A DNA stretch of 64,000 nt from CADEDH01 sp041394285 (GTDB taxonomy: Bacteria > Actinomycetota > Acidimicrobiia > Acidimicrobiales > SZUA-35): positions 372,001 to 436,000 of the forward strand of contig JAWKIL010000001.1 of assembly GCA_041394285.1 (NCBI GenBank). Reading direction: 5' to 3'. The stretch's first letter is position 1, and each line of letters opens with the position of its first letter. A program made the translations under genes and the position numbers. Of the stretch, positions 1 through 8,532 are shown one piece after another. Below the pieces are notes generated by a model. The model was not told where the DNA came from. It made no database searches and saw only the letters and a program-made list of their open reading frames with translations.

Positions 1-668
1 TCGACCTCGCCGCTGGCCACGGCGCACAGATCGAGGGCGGCCGAGCCGAAGCGGCGGATGTCCCGAATGCGGGGAAGCACCTCGACCAGCGCGACGGCCT
101 GCTGGCGTCGCCGCTCGGGCCGGTAGGCGAACCCGGTGGCGACCAGGGCCGTGGCCAGGTCGGTCAGGGGCGAGCACCGGAGCGGTTCGTCGTCCCGCCA
201 CGCCCCGCCGCCCCGCACGGCGTGGTAGAGACAATCCCGGGACGGGTGGAACACGGCTCCCGCCACCAGCTCACCGTCGGCCTCGACCCCGATCGACACG
301 GCGAAGGCGGGGATGCCGTAGACGTAGTTGGTGGTGCCGTCGATCGGGTCGATGTGCCACACCACGCCCGACGTGCCGGTCCGGCTGCCCCCTTCCTCGC
401 CGGCGATGCCGTCGCCGGGGCGGGCGGCCAGGATGCCGTCGATGATCAACGCTTCAGCCGCCCGGTCGGCTGCGGTGACGAGATCGGTGGGGCTCGATTT
501 GGTGTCGGCGTCGCCCCGGGCCCCGGCGGCTCCGCCCCGGCGGATGGCGGACGCTTCGGCCAGCGCCAGCTCCCCGGCGGCCCGGGCCAGGGCGGCAGCC
601 AACGCACCCAGCTCCGCCAGCCCGGCTCCCGGTTCCGGCTTGGTGGCAGGAGCGGTGGGCTCAGTCAC
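1..668 (-). CDS. Inositol monophosphatase family protein (3' end outside window)
   Basis: This is a magnesium-dependent phosphatase of the inositol monophosphatase/FBPase-like superfamily; such enzymes release phosphate from inositol phosphates or related sugar phosphates in the cytoplasm. Reading the complement gives an acidic GEE metal motif followed by HIDPIDGTTNYVYG, the family's DPxDGT metal/catalytic motif, then the family-like run through GAVFHPSRD and RRFGSAALDLCAVASG. The gene runs off the left edge, so about 222 residues are visible and the last metal-binding Asp motif is missing. I chose the GTG at 668 because it overlaps the TGA of the upstream gene by 8 bases, which suggests translational coupling. 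The substrate (inositol phosphate, histidinol phosphate or PAP) cannot be told from what is visible. Confidence 0.88.
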   Translation of the reverse strand, partial: MTEPTAPATKPEPGAGLAELGALAAALARAAGELALAEASAIRRGGAAGARGDADTKSSPTDLVTAADRAAEALIIDGILAARPGDGIAGEEGGSRTGTSGVVWHIDPIDGTTNYVYGIPAFAVSIGVEADGELVAGAVFHPSRDCLYHAVRGGGAWRDDEPLRCSPLTDLATALVATGFAYRPERRRQQAVALVEVLPRIRDIRRFGSAALDLCAVASGEV

Positions 669-1194
669 GCTCGGGGTCCGCTTCCGCACCCGACCGGGGC
701 GTCCCCCGGAGATGGGGACGGAGCTTGAAATCGTCGTCGTCCCCGCCGGTTCCGGGCCGGTTTGCGGCCCGCCGGCGCTTTGCCGACCGGGTGTCTTCCG
801 GGTGCACCGTGGCCTTCCATTCATTCATGGCCCGCAGGGTGAGGCCGGCCACGATGCCGACCCCGACCGCTCCGGCCAGCGCCCCCACCAGCAGCCCCAC
901 CACCGCCCAGCCGGTCGATCCCCCCGACATCAGGTCGGCCGTGCCGTAGCCGATCAGGCCCCCCAGGAGCCCACCCACCAGGATCCCGGCGAAGGCCGCC
1001 ACCCGTGCTCCGAGCGGGGGAGCGGCCCGGGTGGGAGCCGGGATCCGCAGGTCCTGGAACGGCACCGGGCTGTCGCCCTCGTTGCGGGGCCGGGGGACGG
1101 CTCCGCCCTCCGGCACCGGCCCTACCAGGGCGGCGTCGTCGTGGCCGTTGGCCGAGGGGAAGGAAGGGCTCGACTGTCGGTCGGGGTCGGTCAT
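661..1194 (-). CDS. Hypothetical membrane protein with two glycine-rich transmembrane helices
   Basis: I do not recognise this 177-residue protein. Residues 1-60 are polar and proline-rich, likely disordered and cytoplasmic. Two hydrophobic, glycine-rich stretches follow, around residues 63-88 (AGILVGGLLGGLIGYGTA) and 95-118 (VVGLLVGALAGAVGVGIV), spaced like a helical hairpin with glycine-zipper packing. The C-terminal 55 residues are charged, with a basic KRRR patch and an acidic DDDD run. It lies upstream of the monophosphatase gene and overlaps it by 8 bases, so the two probably form an operon. No catalytic motif is visible. Confidence 0.6.
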   Translation of the reverse strand: MTDPDRQSSPSFPSANGHDDAALVGPVPEGGAVPRPRNEGDSPVPFQDLRIPAPTRAAPPLGARVAAFAGILVGGLLGGLIGYGTADLMSGGSTGWAVVGLLVGALAGAVGVGIVAGLTLRAMNEWKATVHPEDTRSAKRRRAANRPGTGGDDDDFKLRPHLRGTPRSGAEADPERD

Positions 1195-1323
1195 GGTCCG
1201 CGTTCACGCCGGGGCAGCTGGCTGGGGCGACGGACCCGGCGCCCGTCCCCGGTCACCTACGGTAACCCGGCCAGGAGCAGGTCGGACGGGCCGGGACGGC
1301 CCGCAATCGGCCAGAATGGAACC

Positions 1324-1857
1324 ATGAGCGCCGAGAACCGCTACACCCCGCCGGTGTCCGAGGACGGGCTGCGCCACTGGTTCGTGGCCGGCGGGGTCAT
1401 CATCGACAACGACTCGGTGCTGTTGGTGAAGAACCTCCGCCAGGGTGGGGCCGTCGAGTGGACCACGCCGGGCGGGGTCATCGACCCGGGAGAGAGCGCG
1501 GTGCAGGGGCTCACCCGGGAGGTGGAGGAGGAAACGGGCCTCCGGGTCACACGGTGGGCCGGCCCGCTGTACCGGGTGGAGGTCATGGCCCCCGATGCCG
1601 GCTTCCTGCTCCAGGTGGAGGCGCACCTGGGGCTGGCGGTGGAGGGGTGCCTGGCCGTCGACGATCCCGACGGCATCGTGATCGACGCCCACTACGTGGA
1701 GCGCGGGGCGGTGGCCGACCGCCTGGGGTCGGCCCAGCGCTGGGTGGTGGAGCCCCTGCTGGCCCATCTCCACGAGGGGGTCGACGACGGGCGCACCTTT
1801 CGCTACCACATGACCGGTGGGCGGGGAGAGCCCCGCCGCATCGACCGCCTGGGGTGA
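1324..1857 (+). CDS. Nudix hydrolase
   Basis: This 177-residue protein carries a perfect Nudix box, GX5EX7REUXEEXGU, read as GVIDPGE, seven residues, then REVEEETGL at about residues 50-72. The box binds the divalent metals that cleave a nucleoside diphosphate linked to another moiety. The protein is close to a bare Nudix fold, so the substrate cannot be assigned; the neighbouring polymerase makes nucleotide-pool cleaning plausible but unproven. ATG 1324 is the first start that leaves the fold intact. Its TGA overlaps the GTG of the DNA polymerase IV gene (GTGA), indicating a two-gene transcription unit. Confidence 0.9.
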   Translation: MSAENRYTPPVSEDGLRHWFVAGGVIIDNDSVLLVKNLRQGGAVEWTTPGGVIDPGESAVQGLTREVEEETGLRVTRWAGPLYRVEVMAPDAGFLLQVEAHLGLAVEGCLAVDDPDGIVIDAHYVERGAVADRLGSAQRWVVEPLLAHLHEGVDDGRTFRYHMTGGRGEPRRIDRLG

Positions 1858-3197
1858 GCACCGGCCCGGCCCCGCCCGCCGATGCCGCGTCCCGCCAGGG
1901 GACCGCCCCGTCGCCGGGGCGGGCGATCCTGCACGTCGACATGGACGCCTTCTTCGTGTCGGTGGAGGTGCAGCGCCGGCCCGAGCTGCGGGGGCTGCCG
2001 GTGGTGGTCGGCGGAACCGGCGACCGGGGGGTGGTGGCCGCCGCCTCCTACGAGGCGCGGGTGTTCGGCATCCGCTCCGCCATGCCCTCGGCCCGGGCCC
2101 GGCAGCTGTGCCCGCACGCCCTGTTCCTCCCGGCCGATCACGCCGCCTACGCCGACGTGAGCCGCCGGGTCATGGCCCGGTTCCGGGACGTGACCCCGCT
2201 GGTGGAGCCGCTGTCGCTCGACGAGGCTTTCCTCGACGTCTCCGGTGTCCGGCGGCTGGAGGGTCCGGCCACCGCCATCGCCCACGGGTTGCGCCGGGCC
2301 ATCCTCGACGCCGAGGGCCTGACCTGCTCGATCGGTGTGGCGCCGAGCAAGCTCGTGGCCAAGTTGGCCTCGGAGGCGGCCAAGCCCCGCATCGTGGGCC
2401 GGCGGGTGGAGGCCGGCGACGGGGTGTTCGTGGTACGCCCCGCCGACGTCGAGGGCTTCCTGCGCCCCCTGCCCATCAGGGCGATGTGGGGCGTCGGGCC
2501 CAAGACGGCGGAGCGGCTGGCCCGGCTCGGCATCACCACGGTGGGGGAGATGGCCGACCTGCCCTTGGACCTGCTGATCGCCACGGTGGGCGACGCCAAC
2601 GGGCGCCACCTGCACGCCGTGGCCAACGGTGTGGACGACCGGCCGGTCGAGGTGGACCGGCCCACCAAGTCGGTCAGCCACGAGGAGACGTTCGCCCGGG
2701 ACCTGACCGACCGGGCCGACCTCCAGCGGGAGCTGGTGCGGATGGCCGACTCGGTGGCCGCCCGGCTGCGCCGGGCCGGCCTCCGGGGGCGGACCGTCAC
2801 CATCAAGGTGCGCTATCCGTCGTTTCAGACGCTCACCCGGGCCGAGACCCTCGAACGGCCCACCGACAGTGCCGCCACCATCGTCGCCGTGGCCGGCCGC
2901 CTGCTCGACGGCGTGTCGCTCGATCCGGGGATCCGCCTGCTTGGGGTGGGGGCGACGTCGCTCACTGAGGAGCGGGTGGAGCAGCTGAGCTTCGAAGCCC
3001 TGCTGGCCGCCGACACCGGCCCCCAGCCGGGGGACGAGCCCGACGACGGGGCGTGGGAGGCGGCCAACGCCGCCGTCGACCAGATCAGGAGCCGGTTCGG
3101 CGCCGCCGCCATCGGCCCCGCCACCCTGCTCGACGGGCAGGGCCTCCAACCCCGCCTACCCGACCGCAGCCCGTGGGGCCGCCCCGACGAGCCCTGA
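1854..3197 (+). CDS. dinB: DNA polymerase IV (Y-family translesion polymerase)
   Basis: This 447-residue Y-family polymerase copies past damaged bases. The palm motif HVDMDAFFVSVE (metal-binding Asp) lies near residue 28. YEARVFGIRSAMPS, the second metal motif SLDEAFLDVSG and SIGVAPSKLVAKLASEAAKP follow in the family order. A helix-hairpin-helix GVGPKTAERLARLG sits around residue 220, then the little-finger domain. Near the C terminus EQLSFE resembles a beta-clamp-binding motif. GTG 1854 was chosen because it overlaps the Nudix stop and leaves a normal-length N terminus. I see no LexA-type box in front of the Nudix-dinB pair, so SOS control is not supported here. The gene ends inside a palindromic repeat that supplies its stop codon. 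Confidence 0.93.
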   Translation: MSTGPAPPADAASRQGTAPSPGRAILHVDMDAFFVSVEVQRRPELRGLPVVVGGTGDRGVVAAASYEARVFGIRSAMPSARARQLCPHALFLPADHAAYADVSRRVMARFRDVTPLVEPLSLDEAFLDVSGVRRLEGPATAIAHGLRRAILDAEGLTCSIGVAPSKLVAKLASEAAKPRIVGRRVEAGDGVFVVRPADVEGFLRPLPIRAMWGVGPKTAERLARLGITTVGEMADLPLDLLIATVGDANGRHLHAVANGVDDRPVEVDRPTKSVSHEETFARDLTDRADLQRELVRMADSVAARLRRAGLRGRTVTIKVRYPSFQTLTRAETLERPTDSAATIVAVAGRLLDGVSLDPGIRLLGVGATSLTEERVEQLSFEALLAADTGPQPGDEPDDGAWEAANAAVDQIRSRFGAAAIGPATLLDGQGLQPRLPDRSPWGRPDEP

Positions 3198-3243
3198 TCT
3201 GGTGCCCCGGGCCGTCACCGGTGACGGGTGGGGGCATGAGATC
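3195..3243. repeat. Palindromic 48-bp element, copy 1 (convergent-gene terminator)
   Basis: Between dinB and the convergent lipoprotein gene lies an imperfect inverted repeat, starting TGATCTGGTG and ending CATGAGATC, around a perfect 16-bp core CCGTCACCGGTGACGG. It matches the complement of the element at 51620-51669 at about 40 of 48 positions. The dinB stop TGA is its first three bases. Position between convergent genes and the strong stem suggest a bidirectional terminator; being repeated, it may also be a REP-like element. Confidence 0.7.
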
Positions 3244-3268
3244 GGGGTTGACGTGTTCCGGTGCCGGG

Positions 3269-4270
3269 TCAGGCCCGGTGCCACTGGCCGGTGGCGTCGT
3301 CGTAGACCACCAGGCCTTCGACGGGGTGATCGGCCACCCAGGCGTCGCGGGAGGGATCCCACCGGGGCTCGGGCGGTGCCGGCGGCCAGCCGGACGGGGT
3401 GGCGGCCGATGGGACGGCCCCGGACCCTGGGATGGCCCCTGACCCGGGGACGACCCCTGGCCATGAGGCGCCCGCTGGCTCCTGGATGCTCGTCGGCCCG
3501 GGGGCGGCGACAGGAGGCCGGCGTCGGCGGGCCCGCCACACGAGGCCGAGCGCGGCCAGGGCGGCCAGCCCGACCGCGCCGCCCACCAGCGGCACCAACG
3601 GCAGCCCGCTGCCGACCCCGCCGCCGTCGGTGGCCGTGACCGCCACCAGGCGTCGTCGGGCGTCGTCGGGAGCGATCTCCCAGGTGAACGTGCCGCCCTG
3701 GACCCGGTCGGCCGTGGTGTCTCCCACGGCCGAGCCGGGCAGGGTGACCACGTAGGTGAGCGTCCGCTGGCTCCGTACCTGGTCGAGCACGGCCGGGGGG
3801 AGCGCGGCGGGCCGGGGAGCGAGGTCGATCGGCTCCACCACGGGGGCGTCGAACAGCCATCGGTCATCGCTGCGGCGCAGGATCTCGGCCTCCTGGGCTC
3901 CGCTGAAGGCATTGAAGGCGACCGTGAGCTGGGCCGGGTCGGAGAACGCCAGGTGGATCCGTTCGCCGCAGCGTCCGCCCTCGTCGAACGGCTCGTGAGT
4001 GGCCCCCGGCGGCACCGAGAGGGCGGCGGCCTGGCTGACGCTGGCGCACACCCCTGCGGTGTCGCTCGGCACTGCGCCGGCCGGCAGGGGCAGGGGGCTG
4101 GCACCGAGCTGGTCCAGTACCGACCGGGGGTCCACCGCCAACTCCAGATCGGCGGTGCCCGATCCGTCGTCGGCCACCACCACCGTGGCCGTCGACTGGA
4201 GGCAGCCGGTGGCGGCGAGCGCCAGGAGGGCGAGCCCAGGGAGCCAGCGGAAGCGGAAGCGCAGCGACAT
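3269..4270 (-). CDS. LppM-like lipoprotein with C-terminal transmembrane anchor
   Basis: This 333-residue exported protein begins with a basic n-region, a hydrophobic stretch and the lipobox LAATGC, so Cys23 is probably lipidated. The following extracellular region (TATVVVADDGSGTADLELAV) resembles the LppM/DUF3153 fold of actinobacterial lipoproteins. It contains two further Cys and ends before a transmembrane helix near residues 225-247, followed by an RARRRR stop-transfer signal. A proline-rich cytoplasmic tail ends in a Trp/Tyr-containing segment (WVADHPVEGLVVYDD). ATG 4270 is supported by the signal peptide directly after it and by a TAGCCT box six bases upstream. LppM proteins have been linked to envelope lipid biology in mycobacteria; the function here is unknown. 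Confidence 0.72.
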   Translation of the reverse strand: MSLRFRFRWLPGLALLALAATGCLQSTATVVVADDGSGTADLELAVDPRSVLDQLGASPLPLPAGAVPSDTAGVCASVSQAAALSVPPGATHEPFDEGGRCGERIHLAFSDPAQLTVAFNAFSGAQEAEILRRSDDRWLFDAPVVEPIDLAPRPAALPPAVLDQVRSQRTLTYVVTLPGSAVGDTTADRVQGGTFTWEIAPDDARRRLVAVTATDGGGVGSGLPLVPLVGGAVGLAALAALGLVWRARRRRPPVAAPGPTSIQEPAGASWPGVVPGSGAIPGSGAVPSAATPSGWPPAPPEPRWDPSRDAWVADHPVEGLVVYDDATGQWHRA

Positions 4271-4276
4271 TCACCT

Positions 4277-4282
4277 AGGCTA
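4277..4282 (-). promoter_or_regulatory. Putative -10 box of a leaderless lipoprotein transcript
   Basis: On the minus strand TAGCCT is followed by exactly six bases and then the ATG at 4270. A TANNNT hexamer at this distance places the transcription start on or next to the start codon, as in leaderless actinobacterial mRNAs. No clear -35 is visible. Confidence 0.45.
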
Positions 4283-4377
4283 CGGACCGGTCCGGGTGGG
4301 ATTCTCCCTACGCGCGTTGTCGCTCCGGCGGTGTTGCGCGAGACTGGTGACCCAGGGACTGGTCAGAAGGACTGCGG

Positions 4378-4737
4378 ATGCCACTGTCAGAGGACGAACA
4401 GCGGATTCTCGCCGAGATCGAGAGGAACCTGCACGAGAGTGATCCGCGCCTCGCCAAGGAGGTCGGAGAGACCACGGTGTACCGTCACGCCCTCGGTTCC
4501 CTCAAGTGGTCGGTCCTCGGGCTGATCGTGGGAGCGGTGGTGATGGTGGCCACGCTCCAGGTCCATTTCGTCCTGGCGTTCCTCGGCTTCGTGGTTATGC
4601 TGCTGAGCGCCCTGGGCCTCGAGCGCAACCTGCGTCTGATGGGCCGGGCCGGGATCAACCAGGTGTCGAGCGCCTTCCGTACGGCCAACCCGAACCTGGG
4701 CCGCCAGGGCGTCAAGAACGACGACGGCGAAGACTGA
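4378..4737 (+). CDS. DUF3040 family membrane protein
   Basis: This 119-residue protein starts MPLSEDEQRILAEIERNL, the signature N terminus of the actinobacterial DUF3040 family, followed by two adjacent transmembrane helices around residues 42-82 and a short polar tail. The function of the family is not established; members are common in actinobacteria, often near division or envelope genes. The start ATG at 4378 has an AAGGA ribosome-binding sequence about 8 bases upstream. The gene is convergent with the transglutaminase operon, separated by a set of GC hairpins. Confidence 0.82.
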   Translation: MPLSEDEQRILAEIERNLHESDPRLAKEVGETTVYRHALGSLKWSVLGLIVGAVVMVATLQVHFVLAFLGFVVMLLSALGLERNLRLMGRAGINQVSSAFRTANPNLGRQGVKNDDGED

Positions 4738-4836
4738 GTGCGCCCTGCGGGCGCCTAGGGCGAAAACAATGCGTGCGCCCTGGGGGCGCCTCGGGTTCGC
4801 CTACGGCCAACACCGTGCGTGCGCCCTGCGGGCGCG
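4738..4836. repeat. Three copies of a GTGCGCCC hairpin between convergent genes
   Basis: The 17-base unit GTGCGCCCTGCGGGCGC occurs at 4738-4754 and 4819-4835, with a one-base variant at 4773-4789. Each can fold into a GCGCCC/GGGCGC stem with a three-base loop. The array directly follows the DUF3040 stop and lies about 30 bases from the end of the convergent transglutaminase gene. It probably terminates transcription from both sides, although no T-run follows any copy. Confidence 0.6.
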
Positions 4837-4864
4837 GCCGGAGCAGCTACTTGCGACCGGCCGG

Positions 4865-7357
4865 TCAGACCTGGATGGGCTCGGGCCGGGCGTCGTCGGG
4901 GTGATAGTCGTTCCCGTTCGACGACGTGGTGCCGGATGACGGGCCGTCACCGGGGCCGGAGCGGCCGCCGATACGGGGTCCCAGGGAACGGCGCGTGCCC
5001 TTGAGCAGCCGCCGGGGATCGACCAGGCGCTTCCATCGGGTGTAGGCCGACACCCGGGAGGCGACAGCCTGCTCGATCTCTGCCGCCAGCGTGGCCGCCT
5101 GTCCGGCATCGTCGGGACGAAGCCCCTGGGGGTAGTAGCGGGCCACGGTGGCCTTGTCGGCCAGGGCACCCATGGCCTGGCGAGGGACCCGGGGATCGGA
5201 GCCGAGGCGGTGGGCGAACTCCCGGCGGGTCTCAGCCGGCCGGCGGGCGATCCCGTACATGAGGGCCAGGGTCTCGGTGGCCTCGGCCCACGAGGTCTCG
5301 ACCCCATCGGCCGGGGTGCGAACCTGTTGGCGCCGGCGCTGGCGCCGGAGCCGGTACCACAGCGGTACGCCACCGGCGTAGGCCCCCAGCACCGCCGCGG
5401 CGATCAGGAAGCGGATGATCGTGCCGGTGCTGACACCGGCGTCGGAGTCGGTTGCGGTGCCGATGTCGCCCGAGTCGAGCGGGATCTCGGGCTCGCCCAC
5501 CGCCGGGGCACCCGACCCCGCCCCCAGGGGAGCGGTGGTGGTGGTGCTGACCGCCGTGCCCGGCGTCTGCTCCACGGCGGAATCCTGCTGGGCCGCCACC
5601 TGGGTGTAGGCGGCTGACGACGGCGCTCCCCGTCCGGGCGTGGGCTCGAAGGCGACCCAGCCGAGGCCCTCGAACCACACCTCGGGCCAGGCATGGGTCT
5701 GGCGTCCGGTGACCTGGTAGGTCTGCAATCCGTCCACCGGTGCCCCGATCGGATCGCCCCAGGTGAAGCCGATGGCCACGCGGGCCGGGATGTTCAAGGT
5801 GCGGGCCATCACGGCGAAGGTGCCGGCGAACTGCTGGCAGAACCCCACCCGCTCGTTCAGGAACTGCTCGATCGGGTCGCCCTGGCGGGGCGGGAGGTCC
5901 ACCTGGTACTGGAAGCTCCGGAAGAAGCTCTGGAGCGCCAGCATCTTGTCGTAGCGGGTGACGGCGCCGGCCGTGACGTCGGCTGCCGTGTTGCGGGCGA
6001 TCTGGGGGACCTGCGGGAGGGCCAGATAGCGGTCGGCGATCTCCGGGGGGATCGTGTCGGGAGCGGCCCGCAGCTCCTCCGGCGTGAGGCGGGGGACCTG
6101 CGACACCACGGTGTACTCCACACCGTTGCTGGACTCGACGTCGTTGGCCACGGTCAGCGAGCTCGTCTCGGCGTTCCAGGTGGCCTCGGCCGTGGCGTCG
6201 TGGATCTCAGTGGGGCTGAAGGCGGCCGGGAGCCAGATCGAGTTGAGGCTGGTGACCGTGTACCGCTGCTCCAGCCGGTCGCGCTGCCCGCTCAGAGAGG
6301 GCTGGCCCGGCAGCTCGCCGTCCTGGGGGGAGAAGTTGCCGGCCACCTTCCAGATGTTCTGCTCGTACGTGTCGAGCCCGGCCAGGCGCCAGTAGCTGGG
6401 CTCGGCGGCGGCCACGGTGAACAGCGGCGTGTTGGTCTGCTGCACGAGTTGCGACTGGATGCTGACGTAGGGGCTGACGACCACCCGGGTCGGGTCGCCG
6501 GCGTCCCGAAGGCTCAGCATCTCCTCGGCGTCGGCACCGGGCAGCTGGGGGCCGGCCAGCGCTCCCAGACCCACCGCTGTCAGGGCGAACAGAGCGGCCC
6601 AGCCGGCCACCCCGAGGGATCCCCGGCGGCGGTCGTCGGCCAACCAGTTGTTGCCGTCGGCCAGGTTGGCGGCCCGCTGGACCACCCCCCACAGGCCGAT
6701 GGCCAGGCCGAACAGCACGGTCACCGGCACCGGGTTGGAGCCGGCCCCCAGCACGGCGGCGAACACGAACAGCAGGCCGGCCGGCAGCACCGGCTCGAAG
6801 GCCAGCCGGAGCCGGAGCGCGCCCCAGTCGGTGAGGAACGCCATGAGCCAGGCCCCGATCATGGCCGCCGCCATGAACGGGTCGAGTGCCGGCACCGGGG
6901 TGCGGAGCTCCTGGAAGTTGCGGATCAGCTCGTCGACCAGCGCCCGTAGGGCGTCCCGGGTGGCTCCGGTGGGGATGATCCCCAACCGGCCGGTGCCGGG
7001 AGCGAAGCGGTTGACCACCAGCAGCATGAGCACCAGGGCCGAGATGGCGGCGGCGGCCACGAGCGGTACCCGGAGGCGGCGGAGGAGGGCGGCGAGGGCG
7101 GTGGACAGCAGGGACGCCCCCACGATGGGCACGACGGCGCCGGGCCGGTCGAACACCCGGGTGAAGCTCACCGCCGCCGCCGGCACCAGCAGGGCCGCCG
7201 CCAGCTCGACGGGGATGGGAGCCGGGCCCCGGGGCCCGGGCCGGCGCTCGGCCGGTGCGTCGGGGCGGGGCGAGGCGGAACGGCTGGCGCCGTTGCGGCG
7301 CCCGTCGATCGACACGGCGGAGCCGGCGCGGTTCGTGGGTCGGGTGGCGGTGGCCAT
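4865..7357 (-). CDS. Transglutaminase-like membrane protein (TgpA type)
   Basis: This 830-residue protein has about six N-terminal transmembrane helices (DUF3488-like, residues about 45-245), a large extracytoplasmic transglutaminase-like domain, one further helix near 705-725 and a cytoplasmic C-terminal DUF4129-like segment. The catalytic triad is visible: Cys in GFCQQFAG, His in THAWPEVWF and an acidic residue in FEPTPG. Such proteins occur with MoxR ATPases and DUF58 proteins; the role is thought to be peptide hydrolysis or cross-linking at the membrane. I chose ATG 7357 over an upstream in-frame start at 7453 because it overlaps the DUF58 stop by one base (TGATG), the same junction type as between DUF58 and MoxR, and avoids a low-complexity extension inside the preceding gene. 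Confidence 0.9.
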   Translation of the reverse strand: MATATRPTNRAGSAVSIDGRRNGASRSASPRPDAPAERRPGPRGPAPIPVELAAALLVPAAAVSFTRVFDRPGAVVPIVGASLLSTALAALLRRLRVPLVAAAAISALVLMLLVVNRFAPGTGRLGIIPTGATRDALRALVDELIRNFQELRTPVPALDPFMAAAMIGAWLMAFLTDWGALRLRLAFEPVLPAGLLFVFAAVLGAGSNPVPVTVLFGLAIGLWGVVQRAANLADGNNWLADDRRRGSLGVAGWAALFALTAVGLGALAGPQLPGADAEEMLSLRDAGDPTRVVVSPYVSIQSQLVQQTNTPLFTVAAAEPSYWRLAGLDTYEQNIWKVAGNFSPQDGELPGQPSLSGQRDRLEQRYTVTSLNSIWLPAAFSPTEIHDATAEATWNAETSSLTVANDVESSNGVEYTVVSQVPRLTPEELRAAPDTIPPEIADRYLALPQVPQIARNTAADVTAGAVTRYDKMLALQSFFRSFQYQVDLPPRQGDPIEQFLNERVGFCQQFAGTFAVMARTLNIPARVAIGFTWGDPIGAPVDGLQTYQVTGRQTHAWPEVWFEGLGWVAFEPTPGRGAPSSAAYTQVAAQQDSAVEQTPGTAVSTTTTAPLGAGSGAPAVGEPEIPLDSGDIGTATDSDAGVSTGTIIRFLIAAAVLGAYAGGVPLWYRLRRQRRRQQVRTPADGVETSWAEATETLALMYGIARRPAETRREFAHRLGSDPRVPRQAMGALADKATVARYYPQGLRPDDAGQAATLAAEIEQAVASRVSAYTRWKRLVDPRRLLKGTRRSLGPRIGGRSGPGDGPSSGTTSSNGNDYHPDDARPEPIQV

Positions 7358-8532
7358 CAGCCCACCGCCACCGAGGCGCGAACCGGAGCCCCCGACACGG
7401 CGCGGTTCCAGGCCGGCGCCAGATCGTGATGCCCGTCGTGGCTGATGGTCCACGTCGCCTCGGACGGCGAGACCTGCTGGCAGGCGATGACGATGACCAG
7501 GCCGAACGTGCGCCGGGCCCGGGCCACCGCCCGCTCCACGTGCTCGGCGATGGCGCCGGTGATGATCACCAGCGTGCCGCCCCGTCCGGTGCGGGTCTGG
7601 TCTTCCAGCGTGCGGACCAGCGACGCCGACTCGGTGGCGGCGATCAGAGCCAGCTGCTCGTCCACGGCGTCGAGGTCGGACCGGGTCCGGATGTCGGTGA
7701 CGGCGGGGCTGGCCGAGGTGACGAAGCGGAGGGCATCGCCGCCCCGGAAACCGGCGTGCAGGGCGCTCAGGGCGGCCGACACGGCGCGCTCGAAGCCTTC
7801 GTCGTCGTAGACCTCACGACGCCGGTCCAGCACCACGGTGACCCGGCCCGTGCGCGGCCGCTCCTCCTGACGGACCACCAGGTCGTCGGCGCGGGCCGAC
7901 GCCCGCCAGTTCACCCGCTTCAACTCGTCGCCCACGACGTAGGGCCGGAGGGCGAAGAACTCGTCGCCGCTGTTGGCCAGTGCCCGGATCGGCTGCTGCT
8001 CAGCCGTCGGGTCGTGGCCGGCGATGGCCACCAGCGGCCGGAGCTCGATCAGGCGCGGGTGCACCACGAGCTTGGACTGCTCGGCCGCCCGCAGCCGGGT
8101 GCGGGTGAGACCCAGCGGGTCTCCCATCGTCAGATCGAGAGGGCCAACGGCGACGATGCCCCGCCGGGAGGTGGGCAGCCGGTAGGCGATCCGGGCCTGG
8201 TGACGGGAGCGGATCGGGGCCAGGAGGAGGGTGGCTCCCCGCGAGCCGCCGACGCTGTCGTGGGCCGACAGCAGAGGCGTGGGCCGCCGGGCCTTGTTCT
8301 CCAGAACGAGGTCCACCCGGGCCGGGGAACCGGCCCGCAGCCGCGACGGTGACGCCGTGCGCCCCACGCCCAGATCGAGGCGGGCGGTGGCGGTGTAGAG
8401 AGCAGCCAGCACCAGGGCTGCCGCGCCCATGGCGGCCAGGATGTACAGCTCGAGGAGACCCAGGATCCTTCCGGCGGCGAGCGCGCCCATCGAAGCGAGG
8501 AGGAGGCCGATACCCGCACGTGTCGGTCGCAT
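7357..8532 (-). CDS. DUF58 domain protein
   Basis: This protein of about 391 residues has two N-terminal transmembrane helices (residues about 8-50), then a soluble region ending in the DUF58 core. The diagnostic stretch GDEFFALRPYVVGDELKRVNW appears around residues 187-207, followed by WRASARADDLVVRQ and a vWA-like VTVVLDRRREVYDDEGFE. DUF58 proteins are partners of MoxR AAA ATPases in envelope stress or protein maturation. The ATG at 8532 overlaps the MoxR TGA by one base; an in-frame GTG directly before it (8535) is an alternative. Middle gene of a tightly coupled three-gene operon. Confidence 0.9.
   Translation of the reverse strand: MRPTRAGIGLLLASMGALAAGRILGLLELYILAAMGAAALVLAALYTATARLDLGVGRTASPSRLRAGSPARVDLVLENKARRPTPLLSAHDSVGGSRGATLLLAPIRSRHQARIAYRLPTSRRGIVAVGPLDLTMGDPLGLTRTRLRAAEQSKLVVHPRLIELRPLVAIAGHDPTAEQQPIRALANSGDEFFALRPYVVGDELKRVNWRASARADDLVVRQEERPRTGRVTVVLDRRREVYDDEGFERAVSAALSALHAGFRGGDALRFVTSASPAVTDIRTRSDLDAVDEQLALIAATESASLVRTLEDQTRTGRGGTLVIITGAIAEHVERAVARARRTFGLVIVIACQQVSPSEATWTISHDGHHDLAPAWNRAVSGAPVRASVAVG

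Noticed and set aside
7358..7453. Longer start for the transglutaminase-like gene
   Set aside because: The extra 32 residues lie inside the DUF58 coding region, and the TGATG overlap at 7357 is a better start.
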